Source of the DNA: Ochotona curzoniae | Lineage: Eukaryota; Chordata; Mammalia; Lagomorpha; Ochotonidae | Length of the DNA stretch: 64,000 nt | Direction of reading: 5' to 3' | Assembly (NCBI RefSeq): GCF_017591425.1 | Contig: NW_024467121.1 | Coordinates: forward strand, 17,992,707 to 18,056,706 | Part shown: positions 1 to 13,795 of the stretch, in pieces | Position numbering within the stretch: position 1 is the first letter of the stretch | How the letters are laid out: the number at the start of each line of letters is the position of its first letter | Translations under genes and position numbers: made by a program | The notes under the pieces: model-generated | What the model was told of the DNA's origin: nothing | The model's input: the letters and a program-made list of their open reading frames with translations, nothing else | The model's database searches: none

Positions 1-826
1 GCTGAATGTAATAAATACACATTTTCATAAAACATGAAAATCTGATACTTGGTATTCATTTTATCTCTCCTATTTTCAGTATAGTTTCTTTTAAGTCTTC
101 TATTAATAACTTGTGACTAAAAGCATTATCTGTCCAAATACCAAGCATTCTTTCTTCAGCTGACTAGCAGAGACTATTTTTGACCAAAATGTTAAAGTTC
201 TCTAACTTCTTTCACAAGCGCTAGCTCTCCATTCTCCAGCTGCAGAATGAGGATGACACTCCACTACCAGATATAGAACAAAGATACTGCTGTTCTAGCA
301 CAAACCAGGCTGGTCTGACAAGAGTTTAATATTTATTATAAAATCTATTATAAAACCAACTAGTGCTTTACCATCTTTGCTAATCATTTTCCTCCTTCAT
401 ATATATCCTAACAAGTGCAGTTTCTACAACTATCATTGGATACATAAACTCAGTAACCTTCAGAATATTACAAAGTCATTTTTTTTGCCACTTTATTGTA
501 CACTGACTCTTAACACAATAAAAATTATGAAGAACTAAGAAAATACAAAGAAATGTTCTTCATGTCAAGGTATGATGGAGTTTAACATCTAAGTACATAA
601 ACCAAGCAATTTCACTCAGTAGTGCAAAAACATCCAGTTTATGGTAGTAAGAAAAGTCACCAAAATCAACTTCCGTCAGAAGTTTTCATTTGTATTAGGC
701 ATCATAACAAAAGTCAATGACAGTTGAAATTTTACAAAGCCTAACATTACACTAAAATCCATTTCTCTGCTCTAGTATTCTAATTTGAAGTGCCTGCTTT
801 AGGACTCTATCATATTAAAAAATCAG

Positions 827-1194
827 GTCTTTGTGTGGTTACACACAGGCTAATTCTCTGCCCTGTAGTGATGCTGTAGTGATAGCATCCCATATGAGCA
901 CTGGTTCTAGTCCCAGCTGCTTCACTTCTGATCCAGCCTTCTGCTTGTGGCCTGGGAGAGCAGTGGAGGGTGGCCTGAGAGAACAGACGAGGATGGCCCA
1001 ATTTCTTGGGGTACTGTATCCATGTAAGAGACACAGAGGAGGCTCCTAGCAACCGGCTTCTTCCGATTTGCTCAGCTCTGGCCACTGCAGCCATTTGGGG
1101 AGTGAACTAGCAGATGGAAGATCTCTCTGTCTCTCTTTCTCTCTGTAGCTCTGTAAAATCTACCTTTCAAATATAAATAAATAAATCTTTTTTT
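827..1194 (+). mobile_element. C-SINE, full length with TSD
   Basis: The tRNA-derived head is decayed. The body cccatatgagcactggttct, ggcctgggagagcagtgga and tail aaataaataaatctttttt are clear. It is flanked by aaaaatcag at 818-826 and 1195-1203. The body is closer to the rabbit-like subfamily (gcagatggaagatctctct). Confidence 0.85.
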
Positions 1195-1799
1195 AAAAAT
1201 CAGTGTGTGTTGCAGGAACTGTATCAATGTGTTCATTTTCAAAATACTTGTGAGCTTAGATCATTTCAAACAATAGCTTCCTCTTCAGTACTCTACTTTC
1301 CCCTTCAATTTTCTTTTCTAGGCATTTCCAAGTGGCGTCTGGCAGATAACTAGACAAAACCCTTATCCAGGGGAGGGACCAGAAACCTGGCTGTCTGCTG
1401 GGAAACACTCAAGACAACCCACTTCAAGGTTTAAACACCCAAATCAGTAAGTCAGGTTTATAACCACATGAGTAGAGTTCAAGGTATCAATCAAAAATGC
1501 CACTCATGAGCATCACAGCTAAATCACTACTCCAACACTCCTGATATTTTAGGGATAAAAGCCCAAACCAGGAAGAAAGGCGTCTATGTGGTCTCACATC
1601 TGGCCTGGTCATCCCTTGGAACATACTTCAATAGATTTTTGCTTATTTTAATCTCTGCAAACTACAATTCATTATTATTTTAGCGAAAAGGAAGCCAGGC
1701 TAGCCAGCAGTCAACAGTGTTGAAAGCACCTATTTCATATTTCACCAACGAAAAATACAAGACGGTAAAAAGCAGGCAGTAAAATACAATAACTAACCT

Positions 1800-2035
1800 A
1801 CACAGGTGCCCAGTGGAAAGACTGCCAAGTAGAGGCCATATCCCCAGTTTAACTTGGTCAAGTCACTTCACCTCTTTAGGATGCTGTCTATCTTTAAAAA
1901 GGTGCCAGAAAGCACACTTTTCCCGAAGAGTTTTTTAGAGGAATAAATGAGTTAAGTCAATGTACGGGTTTGGAATACTGCTTGGCACCTTTTAAGTGCT
2001 CAATAAAAACCAGCTAATATTATTAACATAAATTA
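1800..2035 (+). mobile_element. MIR SINE
   Basis: ggtcaagtcacttcacctct, then gaggaataaatgagttaagt, then gcttggcaccttttaagtgc and tcaataaaa are the core and 3' end of a mammalian-wide MIR. Confidence 0.8.
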
Positions 2036-2868
2036 TTGACATTTTCCCACTAGAGCCAAGTGAAACTCATAGTGAAAAACAAAAAATAAACACGAAATAC
2101 TAACTATAATTTTTAGATTACAAAATATAGGTTAGGCTGTCAGCCAGAACTACTTGTTTCTAAGGCTCAGCTCATGTTTCAAGCGTCAAGAAAAGGAAAT
2201 TTAGGTAATCAATAAACATTTTGGAAATACACAAGTTTTTCATACATAACTTATGCTAAACCAATGTTTTCTACAATAAAAACATTATCCAATGATTCAC
2301 TCCCATCACAAATACTTCAGAAGGTCAGACAACTAGGCTGAATTCTACTTTCTGATTCAAAACTCAAAAAGGAAGGACAAAATTTTTTAATCTCTTAGCT
2401 AATCCTAATACACAGGCAAGTTAGAGACCGATTAGATTTCAAAAGTCTTTGTGCTAAAACTGCCCTTCAAAATATTATTAACATACCCTAGATCTGCAGG
2501 TTAACACAACAAATGTGCCATCATTTCCTGTCACATTCATGGCTAAGCCTGATTTTAAAAATAAAGTGGGGGTAGAAGTTTAATTTAAGAACAGTTTTTT
2601 CATCGCGATTAAATATTGCTCTCTTAGTCTACAAAAGCTCAAAGTGTTCTGATTCTAATTACTCCTGATGATGTTTCAGATATGCTAATATTATGAGGAA
2701 TAGCAGTAACATATTCTTTGGAAATATAAAATATTCTTACATTTTATTTCTTCAAAGCCTCAATGCTCTGAGATCTTCAAATTGAGCATTAAAAATGCAC
2801 AGTACAAAACCATACATTAATCTCAACATTTTTACATTAAACTTATTTTTTAAATTATATTTTCTCTC

Positions 2869-3182
2869 TTTTTTTTTTAAGATTTATTTTTATTGGAAAG
2901 TCAGATACACAGACAGGAGGGACAGAGAGGAAGATCTTCCATCTGATGATTCACTGCCCAAGTGGCCACAATGTCCAGAGCTGAGCTGATCTGAAGGCAG
3001 GAGCCAGGAACTTCTGCCGGGTACAGGGTTCCAAGGATTTGGGCCATCCTTGACTGCTTTCCCAGGCCACAAGCAGGGAGCTGGGTGGAAAGCAGGGCCA
3101 TTGAGATACAAACTGGTGACCACAAGGGATCCCGGCGTGTTCAAGGAGATGACTTTAGCCATTAGGCTACTGAGCCAGGCCC
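2869..3182 (-). mobile_element. C-SINE, full length
   Basis: tttaagatttatttttattg with gaaagtcag at the left and gctactgagccaggccc at the right give a complete antisense element of the ttccaataaaaataaatc type. Moderately diverged. Confidence 0.9.
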
Positions 3183-4522
3183 TTAAATTCCATTTTCCAC
3201 AACCTTGTCAAGTGCCCTCATACTTAAAGAAGTTATTGACTGCCGCCTTACAGATTAAACATGAAAAGGTCAACTAACTGAAAACCAACAAAGACACAAG
3301 AACATACAGTACCTAACCCAAAGAAGGGTTTCCATTTGTTCGTTTTGCTTGTTTCACTCACAGAATTTAAAAAAAAAAAAAGTTTTCATGAAATAAAAAC
3401 ATTAATGAAAAGTAAAACAGGAGAAAATAGAGCATAATTACTTATGACTCTGCTATGAACTATATGATGGCATTATAAAGATAAAATTCTTGATTTTTCT
3501 TTTGTTTATGATAAATATAACTAGAAAAAATTTACCTGAGTGAAAATTAATTCCTAAATTGTATGGAACACCAAAGTCTGGAGATGAATAGATGTCCCCC
3601 AGTCTGTGATGAAACAATGCCAGAACCATGACAAGCTCATCACACGCAGTGTGCATTTCCCTTTTATTTTTGTTCGGAAGACAAAGGCAAGGAGAGGGAT
3701 ATTACTGCGCCAGCCCACTCCCCTAATTAATTCTACAGCCAGGACTGAGCCAGACAAAAGCTAAGGAGTCATGAACACAATCCAGACCTCCTATTTTGGT
3801 GGAAGGGACACAAGTACTTGAACCATCATCTGCTAGCTTTTAATATGCACTAACAGGGAGCTGGAAATACCAAGATTTAAAGCCAGACACTCTGATATGT
3901 GAAGGAAGCACGCAGAGGAGTGTTTTCAGTGCTGCACACAATGGCTGCCCCGCTTGCAGGATAATGTAATCAAAGTCGCTTTAACCATTTTATTCTACAT
4001 TATGTTGGCCCTTTCCAAACTCTTTGTGCAGCGATAAATGGAATCAATTCTGAGAATTCATTAATAACTACAAGGAAGATCAATGACATTTTATTTTATT
4101 TCTCACTTTTAGGCTATAAAACACTAAAGTTATAATTGCTTACTACTTTCAAAATGCCCTTATCTGAAATGAAATGTTTTATAAGAATTTTTAAAATACA
4201 AATTAGTGCCCTATTGTATTTAACTTCACTAAATAATCAATATAACACATTTACTATACTTAATATTCTTACCAAAATACAAAGAATATTATGGCTTGTC
4301 TCCTTAGTGGTACTTCAATTTTAAACATAAAAGTTAAAAATATCAGACATGCAGCCCCCCAAAAAGGAAACTTAGAGGCCATTCCTGGAGTCTTGTTCAC
4401 AAAATTTCTATTAAAAATAAAGAAAATTAATATAATAATAAAGAAAAATCAATATACTAGATGATTATAGAAACAACACAGCCAAAAATAAAAATAAATC
4501 TAGGTATCAATTTGCAAACTTA

Positions 4523-4657
<135 letters not shown>

Positions 4658-4912
4658 CTAAGGGTAAAGAAAAAAAGACCAAAAAGCAAGCGCTATATTT
4701 TTGTGTTATACTAAGAGTTGGAAATGAGACATTATCAGCCTTACAATTTTCTCTAAACTTAAATTTTTGGAAATGTAGTCACTATTTCCTAGTCAGAAAC
4801 ACAAGAAGCTACGCTCATGTGTACTGAGGGGGCACTGGTCCTCTAAATGCTTCTCCTTAGGCCTCTAGAACTCATCTTTCGATACATTTTTCCAATAGCA
4901 ACTTTTAAAAGT

Positions 4913-5225
4913 TATTTATTTAATAGATTACTCAATTATTTGAGAGAGAAACAGAGTGAACACACACTTTGATTCTCGAATTCACTCCCCAGTGCTCACA
5001 ACAGCCAGGCACCAGTCAGGATACCACCATGAGCCTGGAAGTTGGTCCAGGTCTCCTCCCCACACAGACGGACTCAAGCACTTGAGGTATCACCCACTGC
5101 CTCCCAAGCTGCACACCAGTGGGAAGCTGTAACCAGAGGCACGACCAGAACTCAAACCAAGGTCTCTGATATACATACTCTCTGTGCATGTATCCCGCAT
5201 GGCATCTTAACTACCATGCCAAACA
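4913..5225 (-). mobile_element. old C-SINE
   Basis: ttatttatttaatagattac and gagagagaaacagagtg ... aattcactccccagtgctca ... ccatgccaaac form an antisense, strongly diverged member. The 89-codon frame at 5042-5311 is incidental. Confidence 0.6.
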
Positions 5226-6069
5226 CACGCTCCCCATGTGCAATTCCTAACTGCTGGTCTACCCAGAATTCTGCACTGAGTTCCTGTCACACCAGACATC
5301 ATTTACTCTAAGGCTGCTGACTAACAGTGATCAGTGTAGGAATCCCAAACATCCACTTTTTTGTGGATACTTCCATATGAGTAAATTTTTTAACTGTCTG
5401 CTCACATTTTGCGTCTGAATAAACTGTCAGCATTCTGTAAGCAAAGATTACTGAATCTCCTTTCTGTTATAAATCCCCAAATTTTAGCACAATATTCATC
5501 TTAGTTAGCTTTGGGGGAAAATGCACAGAAACATTAATAAATGATAATTGGTTTTTATATTAGTTAAGCAGTTAAAAGAAATTAACTAGGTTTTTCATGA
5601 ACCACACTAAAACCTAATTACAATCATGGGAAATTCTGGCTGATGTTCTACACAACCAACCAAAAAATGAACTCTGGGATCCTAACTTAAGTTGAGCCCT
5701 GTGTTTATACCTCCCTGGAAGCAGGGCACAGCCCATATGGCTTTCTACATTTTTATGTCCCTTTTATTCTCACAAATAATAAAAGGGAACAGAGAATATA
5801 ACTGCATGCGAATGATGCAAAACATGATATTTATACATCATAGCTACAATGCATTGTAGAACTGAGGAGGTAGAATAATAAGGAGGCATATAAATCAATA
5901 ATTGTGACTTCTCAGAACACCAAAAGCAAGATTCCTTATTAATGTAATGCTAAAATGCTAAAGGAAATTTAAAATGTATGAAGCAAAAATCTAAGAACTA
6001 TGATAAATTTGTAGGACTACATATAAATTATGAAGACAGTGGCTATTTAATTCTATAGATTAAAGTGTT

Positions 6070-6480
6070 AATTCAATTCCTAGTACGAGTCAAGAACTGT
6101 TCTAGGTATTTAGGACATGTATCTACAGAAAAAATTCCCGCCGCCAGAGTTTACATTTTAGGATGAAGAGCAAACAACACATAAAAAAAAAAACATATAG
6201 AATGTGTTATGGTGAAAAAAGGGGGTGCAGAATGTCAGGATATGTAAGTGGGGGTACTGAATAGGGAGGGAGGGAGGTCAGAGAAGATCAGACAAGGTAG
6301 TGTTCAGATGAAACTGGCCATGAGGTATGAGGATAGAAGAATACAAATGTTACAAATGTTCTAGGAGGTTCATCTGAGGCAGAAGCAAACCTGCTGTGCT
6401 GCAGGAATAGTGACAGACTAGACTGGCTGAGTTGGAGACAAAGAACGAAGGGAATTTGAAAATGAAGTTAAATAATAATT
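6070..6480 (-). mobile_element. LINE-2 3'-end relic
   Basis: caagaactgttctaggtatt, then ccagagtttacattttagga, a gtgttatggtgaaa spacer, gggggtactgaataggga and ggtagtgttcagatgaaactg are the reverse complement of the L2 3' end (agaatgtaagctccatgagg, then agggatttttgtctgtttt and so on). Confidence 0.65.
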
Positions 6481-6568
6481 TTTAAAAAGATGACTTCAGT
6501 GCTTCCATGAAGTCAACAAATTCCTTCTGTAATTAAAGCTCTACAAAAGATAAAACCATTTCTATTTA

Positions 6569-6745
<177 letters not shown>

Positions 6746-7352
6746 TCAAACAGTTAATTATCAAATTAAACAAACGAAAATTGAAAGCCAGCACTATTTA
6801 AAATGACAAGTCAGCAAAATCAAACAAAGGAATAAATGAAGTATCTATAACTTTGGAATATGAATATATCCATAATATACGATATTCAACTATAGAATAT
6901 CAATTGGTATGTTGATATGCAGTTTGAAAATAATATCATATCAACATAAGATTTTCTTAAGAAAGCAAATTCATTAACTCAACATGAATTCAGGGAAATA
7001 CTAAATGTGACTGTTCAAGAGTCAAATTTGGATGTGAAATTTCATAGTATTGGGTATTAAGGCAGAAACTAAAAGCTGTAAATTTTCAAATGAAACTTAC
7101 TTGAGCAGACAATAACAAATCAAAAAGGCCTTTAAAATTAATTTCTCAATGAAAGGAACTATCACAAGTGTAACCAAAAGTATCACAAAACATATTTACC
7201 TTACACAATTTTTGAAACAAGCCTTCTTTCGCTTTCATTTGCCTTTAGCGATATTCTCAGTTATCACAATAATCTCCTCTGACCCACATGGCTCTAATTT
7301 TACAACATATACATAAACATACCCTTCTTCTGTATCAATACCTAGTTTCTTG

Positions 7353-7670
7353 GAGCAGGCATTGTGGCACAGCAGTTTAAACCAACACATGGCATCTCAC
7401 ATGAGCGATGATTCAAGCAGTCCTGGCTACTCCACTTAGAATCCATCTCCCTAATGGCCTGAGAAAGCAGTGGAGGAAGTCCTAAGTCCTTGAGCCCATG
7501 CCACAAACATGTGAGACATGAATGGAGCTTCAGGCCCCTGGCTTCAGTGACACCAAGCCCTGGCCATTGTAGCTATCTGGGGATTGAGTCAATGGATGGA
7601 GGATCCGTATCTCTCCCTTCTTCTTCCTCTCTCCTCTTTACATGCCTTTAGAGTAAATACATATATTTTA
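7353..7670 (+). mobile_element. C-SINE
   Basis: ggagcaggcattgtggcaca with gcagtttaa head, cctgagaaagcagtggagga body and tagagtaaatacatatat tail. Older rabbit-like subfamily. Confidence 0.8.
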
Positions 7671-7909
7671 AACACAAAATTTGACAACAAAAGTTGAGAT
7701 CACAATATGAAGTAACATGGACATGCTGACATATCCCAAATTCCATGGATAAAAATTTTAAAAACCAATGACAGATTCCATAAAAGGCATCTCTGGTTAA
7801 GAAAAAAAGACAGTATTCCAAAAGAAAAATGGACAAAGGTCATTAGTTTAAAAAAAATCGCAAAGCTTACTAATGTGACAAAAGTATAGCTTAACTGCTT
7901 ATATATACT

Positions 7910-8120
7910 AAGATACTATTAGACAGCAGATACTGTAGTAAGCCCTTTACTACACCTTACACCTAATCCTTACAACACTCTATGGTAGCTATCATAAATT
8001 CTAAACTAACACTGAAATTGAAATTTAGAGACTTTAGACAGCTTGTCCACAGTCACTAGCAAAAAGCTAAACTAGTATTCAGACAGTCTTGACCCTACAG
8101 GCTACAGTTTTAACTACTAC
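7910..8120 (-). mobile_element. MIR SINE
   Basis: actgtagtaagccctttact ... ctaatccttacaacactcta ... acagcttgtccacagtcact and attcagacagtcttgacc are the reverse complement of MIR (tgactccag ... tgccaagatcacac ... gttgtgagga). Confidence 0.7.
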
Positions 8121-9937
8121 TCTATAAACATGAAAATTTTCATTTGGAGATAGCAAATGAAACATTTTTATATCCATTTTTACTAAAAAAAAAAAAATAC
8201 CTCAAAAATTACAACATGGATTCTAGATATTCCCTCCCACAAAGGTCCAGCAAAGGTTTCTCAAGGAGAGGTTAGAACGGCTGAAAACAAGACAGCTTAC
8301 TAAAGGAGCTAACTGCCTGAGAGGAGAAGGGATATGCATGGAGGTGGAAGCAGAACAGAGGATCAGATCTTCATTTTCTAAAGACAGAAACCAACAGGTA
8401 ACACCTAAAACTCAGGAAGCAGGAAGTGGCAACAAAAGCACATCATCCAGCACTGTGAAAGCAAACACAAAAGGAAATCAGCCAAGGTGAACTTAGCTAA
8501 TGGAGAAGCAAAGATGGAACTGTATGGAAGTCATCTATTTGCCAAACAAGTCTTAGATACTACTGCATATCTAAGCCAAACACAGCTCACCACAATTATA
8601 TCTACATTAAAACCAAAACATGAAAAAAAAACTCAATATGAAGTAGAAATACAAGCATTAAAATATCACTATAAGCCTATCCCAAACCAACCAATGTACT
8701 GACATTACTCAATGTCAAATGACAACAGTGTGAGGAAATCTGGATAAAGGTATAAATGTACCAAATCTTTCCAGAAAGTAATTTAATAATTTGTAGCAAG
8801 AATCTTAAAATCAGACAAATCTTTTACCCAATAATTCTACTTCCAGTGATTTACTCCAACACGATAATCAAACAAGCACAGAGCTGTATGTAACAGTAAG
8901 GAAAAATAGTAATATGAGAATTGACAAAGTTTTATAAGTTTATTCAGGAAAAAAATGTGCTACTTTTCTCCACTGCACTACAAACAAAATGTCAATATGC
9001 TATCCTTTGAGAGAGGTGTGAATACAGTATAGAATAGTTCATTAAATAAAAATATAGACTGTTAAGAAATCCATAATAAAGTAATTCAAACAGAAATCTG
9101 AGATTATCAACCCAATTACACATATATTCATTTGCCTGCTTAAGATTTATAAGACTCTGTCATTTCCTTCTTCCACTCTTCTGTTGTCTAGCTATAAAAC
9201 ATTAACTCAGATTTCTACTGAAGGATAAGGAAAATATAATAATGGAAATTTAGCTCAAATTTGGGAGTGTGACCACTTATTAAACTCCATTTCTATTGTT
9301 GGAGAGGCTTAACCTGAATTTCTTTGATGATGAGGCAAAATGCATCAGCTGAATGCTTTCCTGAAATGTAAACTACACCAGACTTTTTTTCTTCATACCA
9401 GTCAGGAATCTCAATTGTGTTTCTAACAGAACAACATAAACTTTATAAGTATAAAGGCAAAACTTTAAACGATATAGAGTTGGTAATGAATCTGCACATT
9501 ATCCCCCCAAAACTTCATTGTGACAAAGTTTAAGATATAAAGCTTTATACATCGTCCCTTTAGTAATCCCTAGAAATGAAAACTTAGCTATGTAACAGAA
9601 GTCTTAGCTGGAAGTGTATAAAATTATATACTGAGCTTCCAGAAGAAACATGATGCACTTTAACATAATTACAACAGTTGACGCTAAATTAAACCAGAAG
9701 ATTCTAAAAATCTAAAGTCTCTTTAAATTTTTTATTCTTATATATTTCTACATTGAAAGAAATTTCCATAATATTAATCAACGGAAAGTGGTATTAAAGT
9801 CCAACTAATTTTATATAATATAGCAAAATCTGAAGCAGACAATTAACTCACAGTTAAGATGCCCATATCCACTTTATCTGAGTTGGAGCCCAAGCTCTAG
9901 TTACTGATTCCAACATTCTACCAAATGCTGATCAATG

Positions 9938-10138
9938 ACAGCAGCAGTGATGGCTCAGGTATTTGGGTCCCTGCCACCTACATGAGAGACTTGGGTTGCA
10001 CTGCCAGCTGCAACTGTCAGGGTCATTTGGGAAATGAATCAACAGATAGGAGGGCTAGTGGGCTTATATCGGCATTCTCATCCTTTCTCCCTCTGCCCCC
10101 TTGTGCATCTCAAAGAAAAAGTAATTTTAAAATACATT
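9938..10138 (+). mobile_element. partial C-SINE
   Basis: gcagcagtgatggctcaggt and gggtccctgccacctacatg ... catttgggaaatgaatcaac ... tctctgcccc-like tail. The middle of the body is missing, so only the outer parts remain. Confidence 0.6.
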
Positions 10139-10155
10139 ATCAAATATCCTTGAAT

Positions 10156-10475
10156 AGGGGCAAATGTTGCGGCATAACAGGTAAAGTCATCTACTGTAAT
10201 CCTACCATCCTTTACAGAAGCCAGTTCTTGCCCCAGCTGTTCTACTTCCAAGCCAGCTCCAAGCTAATGGTTTGAGAAAAGCACTGAAAAAATAGTTCAA
10301 GTGCTTATATACCTGTTACCCACATGTGGGACCTGGAAAAAGCTCTTGGCTTGTGGCTTCAGCCTGGTCAGCCCTCACCATCAAGGTCATCTGAAAAGTG
10401 AATCAGAGTTTTGAAGATCTCTATCTCTCCTTCCCTAATTCTCTTTCAAATAAACAAGCGAATCTTTGAAAAAAA
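10156..10475 (+). mobile_element. C-SINE, diverged
   Basis: ggcaaatgttgcggcataac, then ccagctgttctacttccaag, cacatgtgggacctgga and ctctttcaaataaacaagcg. Full length but old. It lies directly after the partial copy at 9938. Confidence 0.7.
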
Positions 10476-12187
10476 TTTAAACACACAAATATCCTTGAAG
10501 AGATACTAAATGGGAATGCTAATGATTCCAAAAACTGAGTTCAAAGAAATCCACATGAAAAAGCAATCATCTACTGAGTAAGTAGTTATCATTACGTAAG
10601 GCTGCTGAATTTAAATTATGGTTCATATTATGGAATCAGTAGTTGAGAAGGCTGGTAAGAATTATACTAAAATACTTCCTTTGACTTTGATTTGATTGTT
10701 ATTTAGAAATTTCACTGAAGAAACATAAAATTTACTCTAAAACACTGACCACAAACAACACAAACAGCTGTCTTGTGTCTGTGTGCAAGTGTGCACAAAG
10801 TTCCAGGCACCTACTAAACAATGGCAGCTATGTCAGCTGGCACTTACAAATCATTGCCAAATAAATATTTAATCAGAGCTTTATTCCATACATTCATATA
10901 ATAAAGTTATGTCTTCACACAATAAGTCTGTAATTAATGAGTTTATTTAGAAAAATTTGATCTGAAATACAATGCCACTTGTTGCTAAAACACTATGGTA
11001 AGTAAAGTAAGACTCAACATGGCTGTAATAACCAAGGCAGCTGAAGAAAAAGTTCTTATTACTAAAAATAAAAACGTGAAAAATACATGAATTACATACT
11101 GTAAATAGCAGTCTGTTTTCTTTGCCAGGATCTTAGTTTTAAAAAATTATCCAAGTCAAATTTAATGACGCATGTTTACTGACTGTATCTCTAATAGAAC
11201 AAGGTTTTCAAGTATAGGACGTAAGCAGCAAGACATATTGGAACGCTCAAGAACACAGGAAATATTCAAGAACACAGGAAAATGTCTCTGGGTACAGATT
11301 TACAGAAAAAAAACAATGACTACAGATTTTAACAAGCATTTTAAAAAGTCACAACTGTAGGGTTTTAAGCACTCAAATCCCCTTTAAACTCTAAGAACTT
11401 TTAAGAATCAAATTAACCCAGTTAATTAAAATTTTTTTAAAAAAACAGGCACTGTAGCTGAATGTCACTAAATTGACCTTAAACTGTCATGAGCAATTCA
11501 GTTATCAGATCTTAAATTTAATCCAAGAAAACAAAATTCACAGATCATTTTTCTCCTATGGTGCATTTTAGCAGGTAAGTGTTAAATGTATCAACAATTA
11601 TAGGTGGAAAAAGTACTTTACCCTTTGTGAGATAACCAGCCTGGCCTCGGTGCTGAGCAGCTTCAGTCCTCATAGAGCAACTCAACTACTCCAAGACTTC
11701 ATCAGTACTTGATCATTCGGGAACACACCAAGAGTTTTGGGTGCTACCTCACACATTCTGCAATTAATGGAAACAAGGAAATGTGGAGGGCAGTTCCACT
11801 TGAAACTCTTTGTGAAAGAAAAGTTTGAGACACACTCTTTCTCAAACGAAGAAGAAAGATTTCACTGTGGTTCCACCAACTACAGATATTCAAACAAAGA
11901 AGATATTTATTGAGGGTGAAACACGTCTTTCAGGCTAGATCCCAAGTATGAACGACAACGGCCTACACCCAACATTCCTGTATTAACAAACAGGGGTTTT
12001 AATAAGCAGCTTCACAAAATGTCTTCCCCTTATACTTCAAACTTGGCCACATTCTTAATGGGTTTAACTAAAGCTGTCATGTAGCAACAGGAAAAATTTA
12101 ATTTTAAAACAATAAACTAAAGCTACATAAGAATTCTATTTGCTTGGAAATGTATTTTAGCCAAATGTAATTTGTAATTTTAATCAT

Positions 12188-12475
12188 TTTTAAATGTTTA
12201 TTTGTTCATTAATTTTATTTCAAAGGAAGAGTAATGGGGAGGAGGAGACAGAGAAAAGAACAGAGAGCTCAGGCAAGTCAGCAGGCTGGGTAAGGCCAAA
12301 GCTAGCAGCCAAGAACTTCATCTGTATCCCTCACACAGGTGACATGGACGCAAGGATATGAGCCATCATCTACTACCTCCCAGAGATATTAGCAGGATGC
12401 TGAATCAGAAGCAGAGCTAAAACTCAATCCTATGTACTCTGCTATGCAATGCAGTGTCCCAATCAGCACCTTAAC
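12188..12475 (-). mobile_element. C-SINE, old
   Basis: taaatgtttatttgttcatt and gaggagacagagaaaag ... ctcccagagatattagcagg with atgctgaatcagaagcagag, in antisense order. Confidence 0.6.
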
Positions 12476-12557
12476 TTCCTGTATCGAAACAGCTACTTCT
12501 ATCATGACAATGATGTGAGTAAACTAATTTTTCCTAATGTAGTAAGTCTGAATTTTT

Positions 12558-12812
12558 TAAAGGATTTTTTATTTGAAAAGCAAAATAACAGGGAGAAAGG
12601 AGAAGCAGAGAAAGAGATCTTCCATCTGCTGGTTTATTCCTGGTCCAGGGCTGGGTCAAGCCAAAACCAGGAGCCTCGATCTTTGCAGGTCTCCCACATG
12701 GGTGGGCAGAAGCCAGAGCCCTTTCAGTCATCCTCTGTTGCCTTCCCAGGCACACCACTATGGAGAAGGAAGCAGAGCAGTTGGTCAGGACTCAGATATG
12801 GACTGCTAGTAT
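12558..12812 (-). mobile_element. C-SINE
   Basis: taaaggattttttatttgaa, agatcttccatctgctggtt, aaaaccaggagcctcgatct and tctcccacatgggtgggc are in antisense order. The head is lost near 12812. Confidence 0.75.
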
Positions 12813-13369
12813 TTGTGTGACAAGACAAGCCCCAGTTCTGAGCTTTTTAAACTGTCACCACATGAACTATAGACATTAAGCAAGTATTTCACGAGACAAT
12901 GTGTGTAAGCACCATAGGACATCACTATGAAATCTGCTATTGTTATTCTTCCCTTCGTTGTTCCCAGCTTTCTTTTACATGAACTACACTTTGGAAGCCA
13001 CTTCACTTTTGCAACAGCCCTGCTAAAAGCACACCTATCAACATTAATTACATAACTGGACATTAATAAATTTAAGTTCATGTTCAGCTTAACTAGTCAT
13101 CAAAATCACCTAAAGCCAAAAAAAAAACCACTCAGAGAAGGGTGAAAGTTCAAAACACACCCTGAGAAATGAGGATCAGACTGACATCGAACCTATCAGC
13201 TAACAGCTGGAAGATAATGAAGCATTATTTTTGAAGTTCCAGGAAAAACTTATCATGAATTGGGAATTTCCGTAGGAAGAAAATAGATATCCAAAAGTGT
13301 AGTAAGTTGAAAAAATGATACTTCCCTTACCTCTCATTGAAAAAAAAAATAGCCACAGCTTAATCCTTG

Positions 13370-13795
13370 GCACCTGTGAATGTTTCTGCACACAGCAGAA
13401 GGGCTTTGCAGATGTCATTTACCAAGGATCTTGAACTAGAAAGTTCTGGATTATGTAGCTGGGTTCAACAGGATCAAGAATGCACGAACTGGATGTAAGA
13501 CCAAAGGAGGAAGTAGAACGTGTGTCAATGAAGCCAAGAATTTGAACTGATACAAGGAAGGTAGGCTAAGTAAAGTGAAGCCAAGGAAAGTAGGCAGCTT
13601 CTAGAATCTAGAAAATTCAAGGAAAGATTATTCCTCAGAAGTTCCAGAAGGAAATAGACCTGCTAATGTCTTGACTTTAACTTAGAGAAACATTTTAGGA
13701 CTCTGGCCCTACAGCTGGATTTATTAGAAAACAAATGTGTTATTTAAGCCACCACATTTGCAGTAATTTGTTACTGTAACATGAACAAATAATAA
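13370..13795 (+). mobile_element. MLT1-type (ERVL-MaLR) LTR relic
   Basis: tgtgaatgtttctgcacaca, then gggctttgcagatgtcat, aaggatcttga, ttctagaat, agttccagaagga and a terminal taagccaccacatttgcagt with tttgttactgtaac follow the order of the ancient MLT1 LTR consensus as I remember it. The copy is diverged, and no TG/CA ends can be defined. Confidence 0.7.

Noticed and set aside
11600..12060. Possible old LTR (aagatatttattgagggtga, ttcaggctag)
   Set aside because: The composition is suggestive, but there are no TG/CA ends, polyadenylation signal in the right place or flanking duplication, so I cannot support a call.
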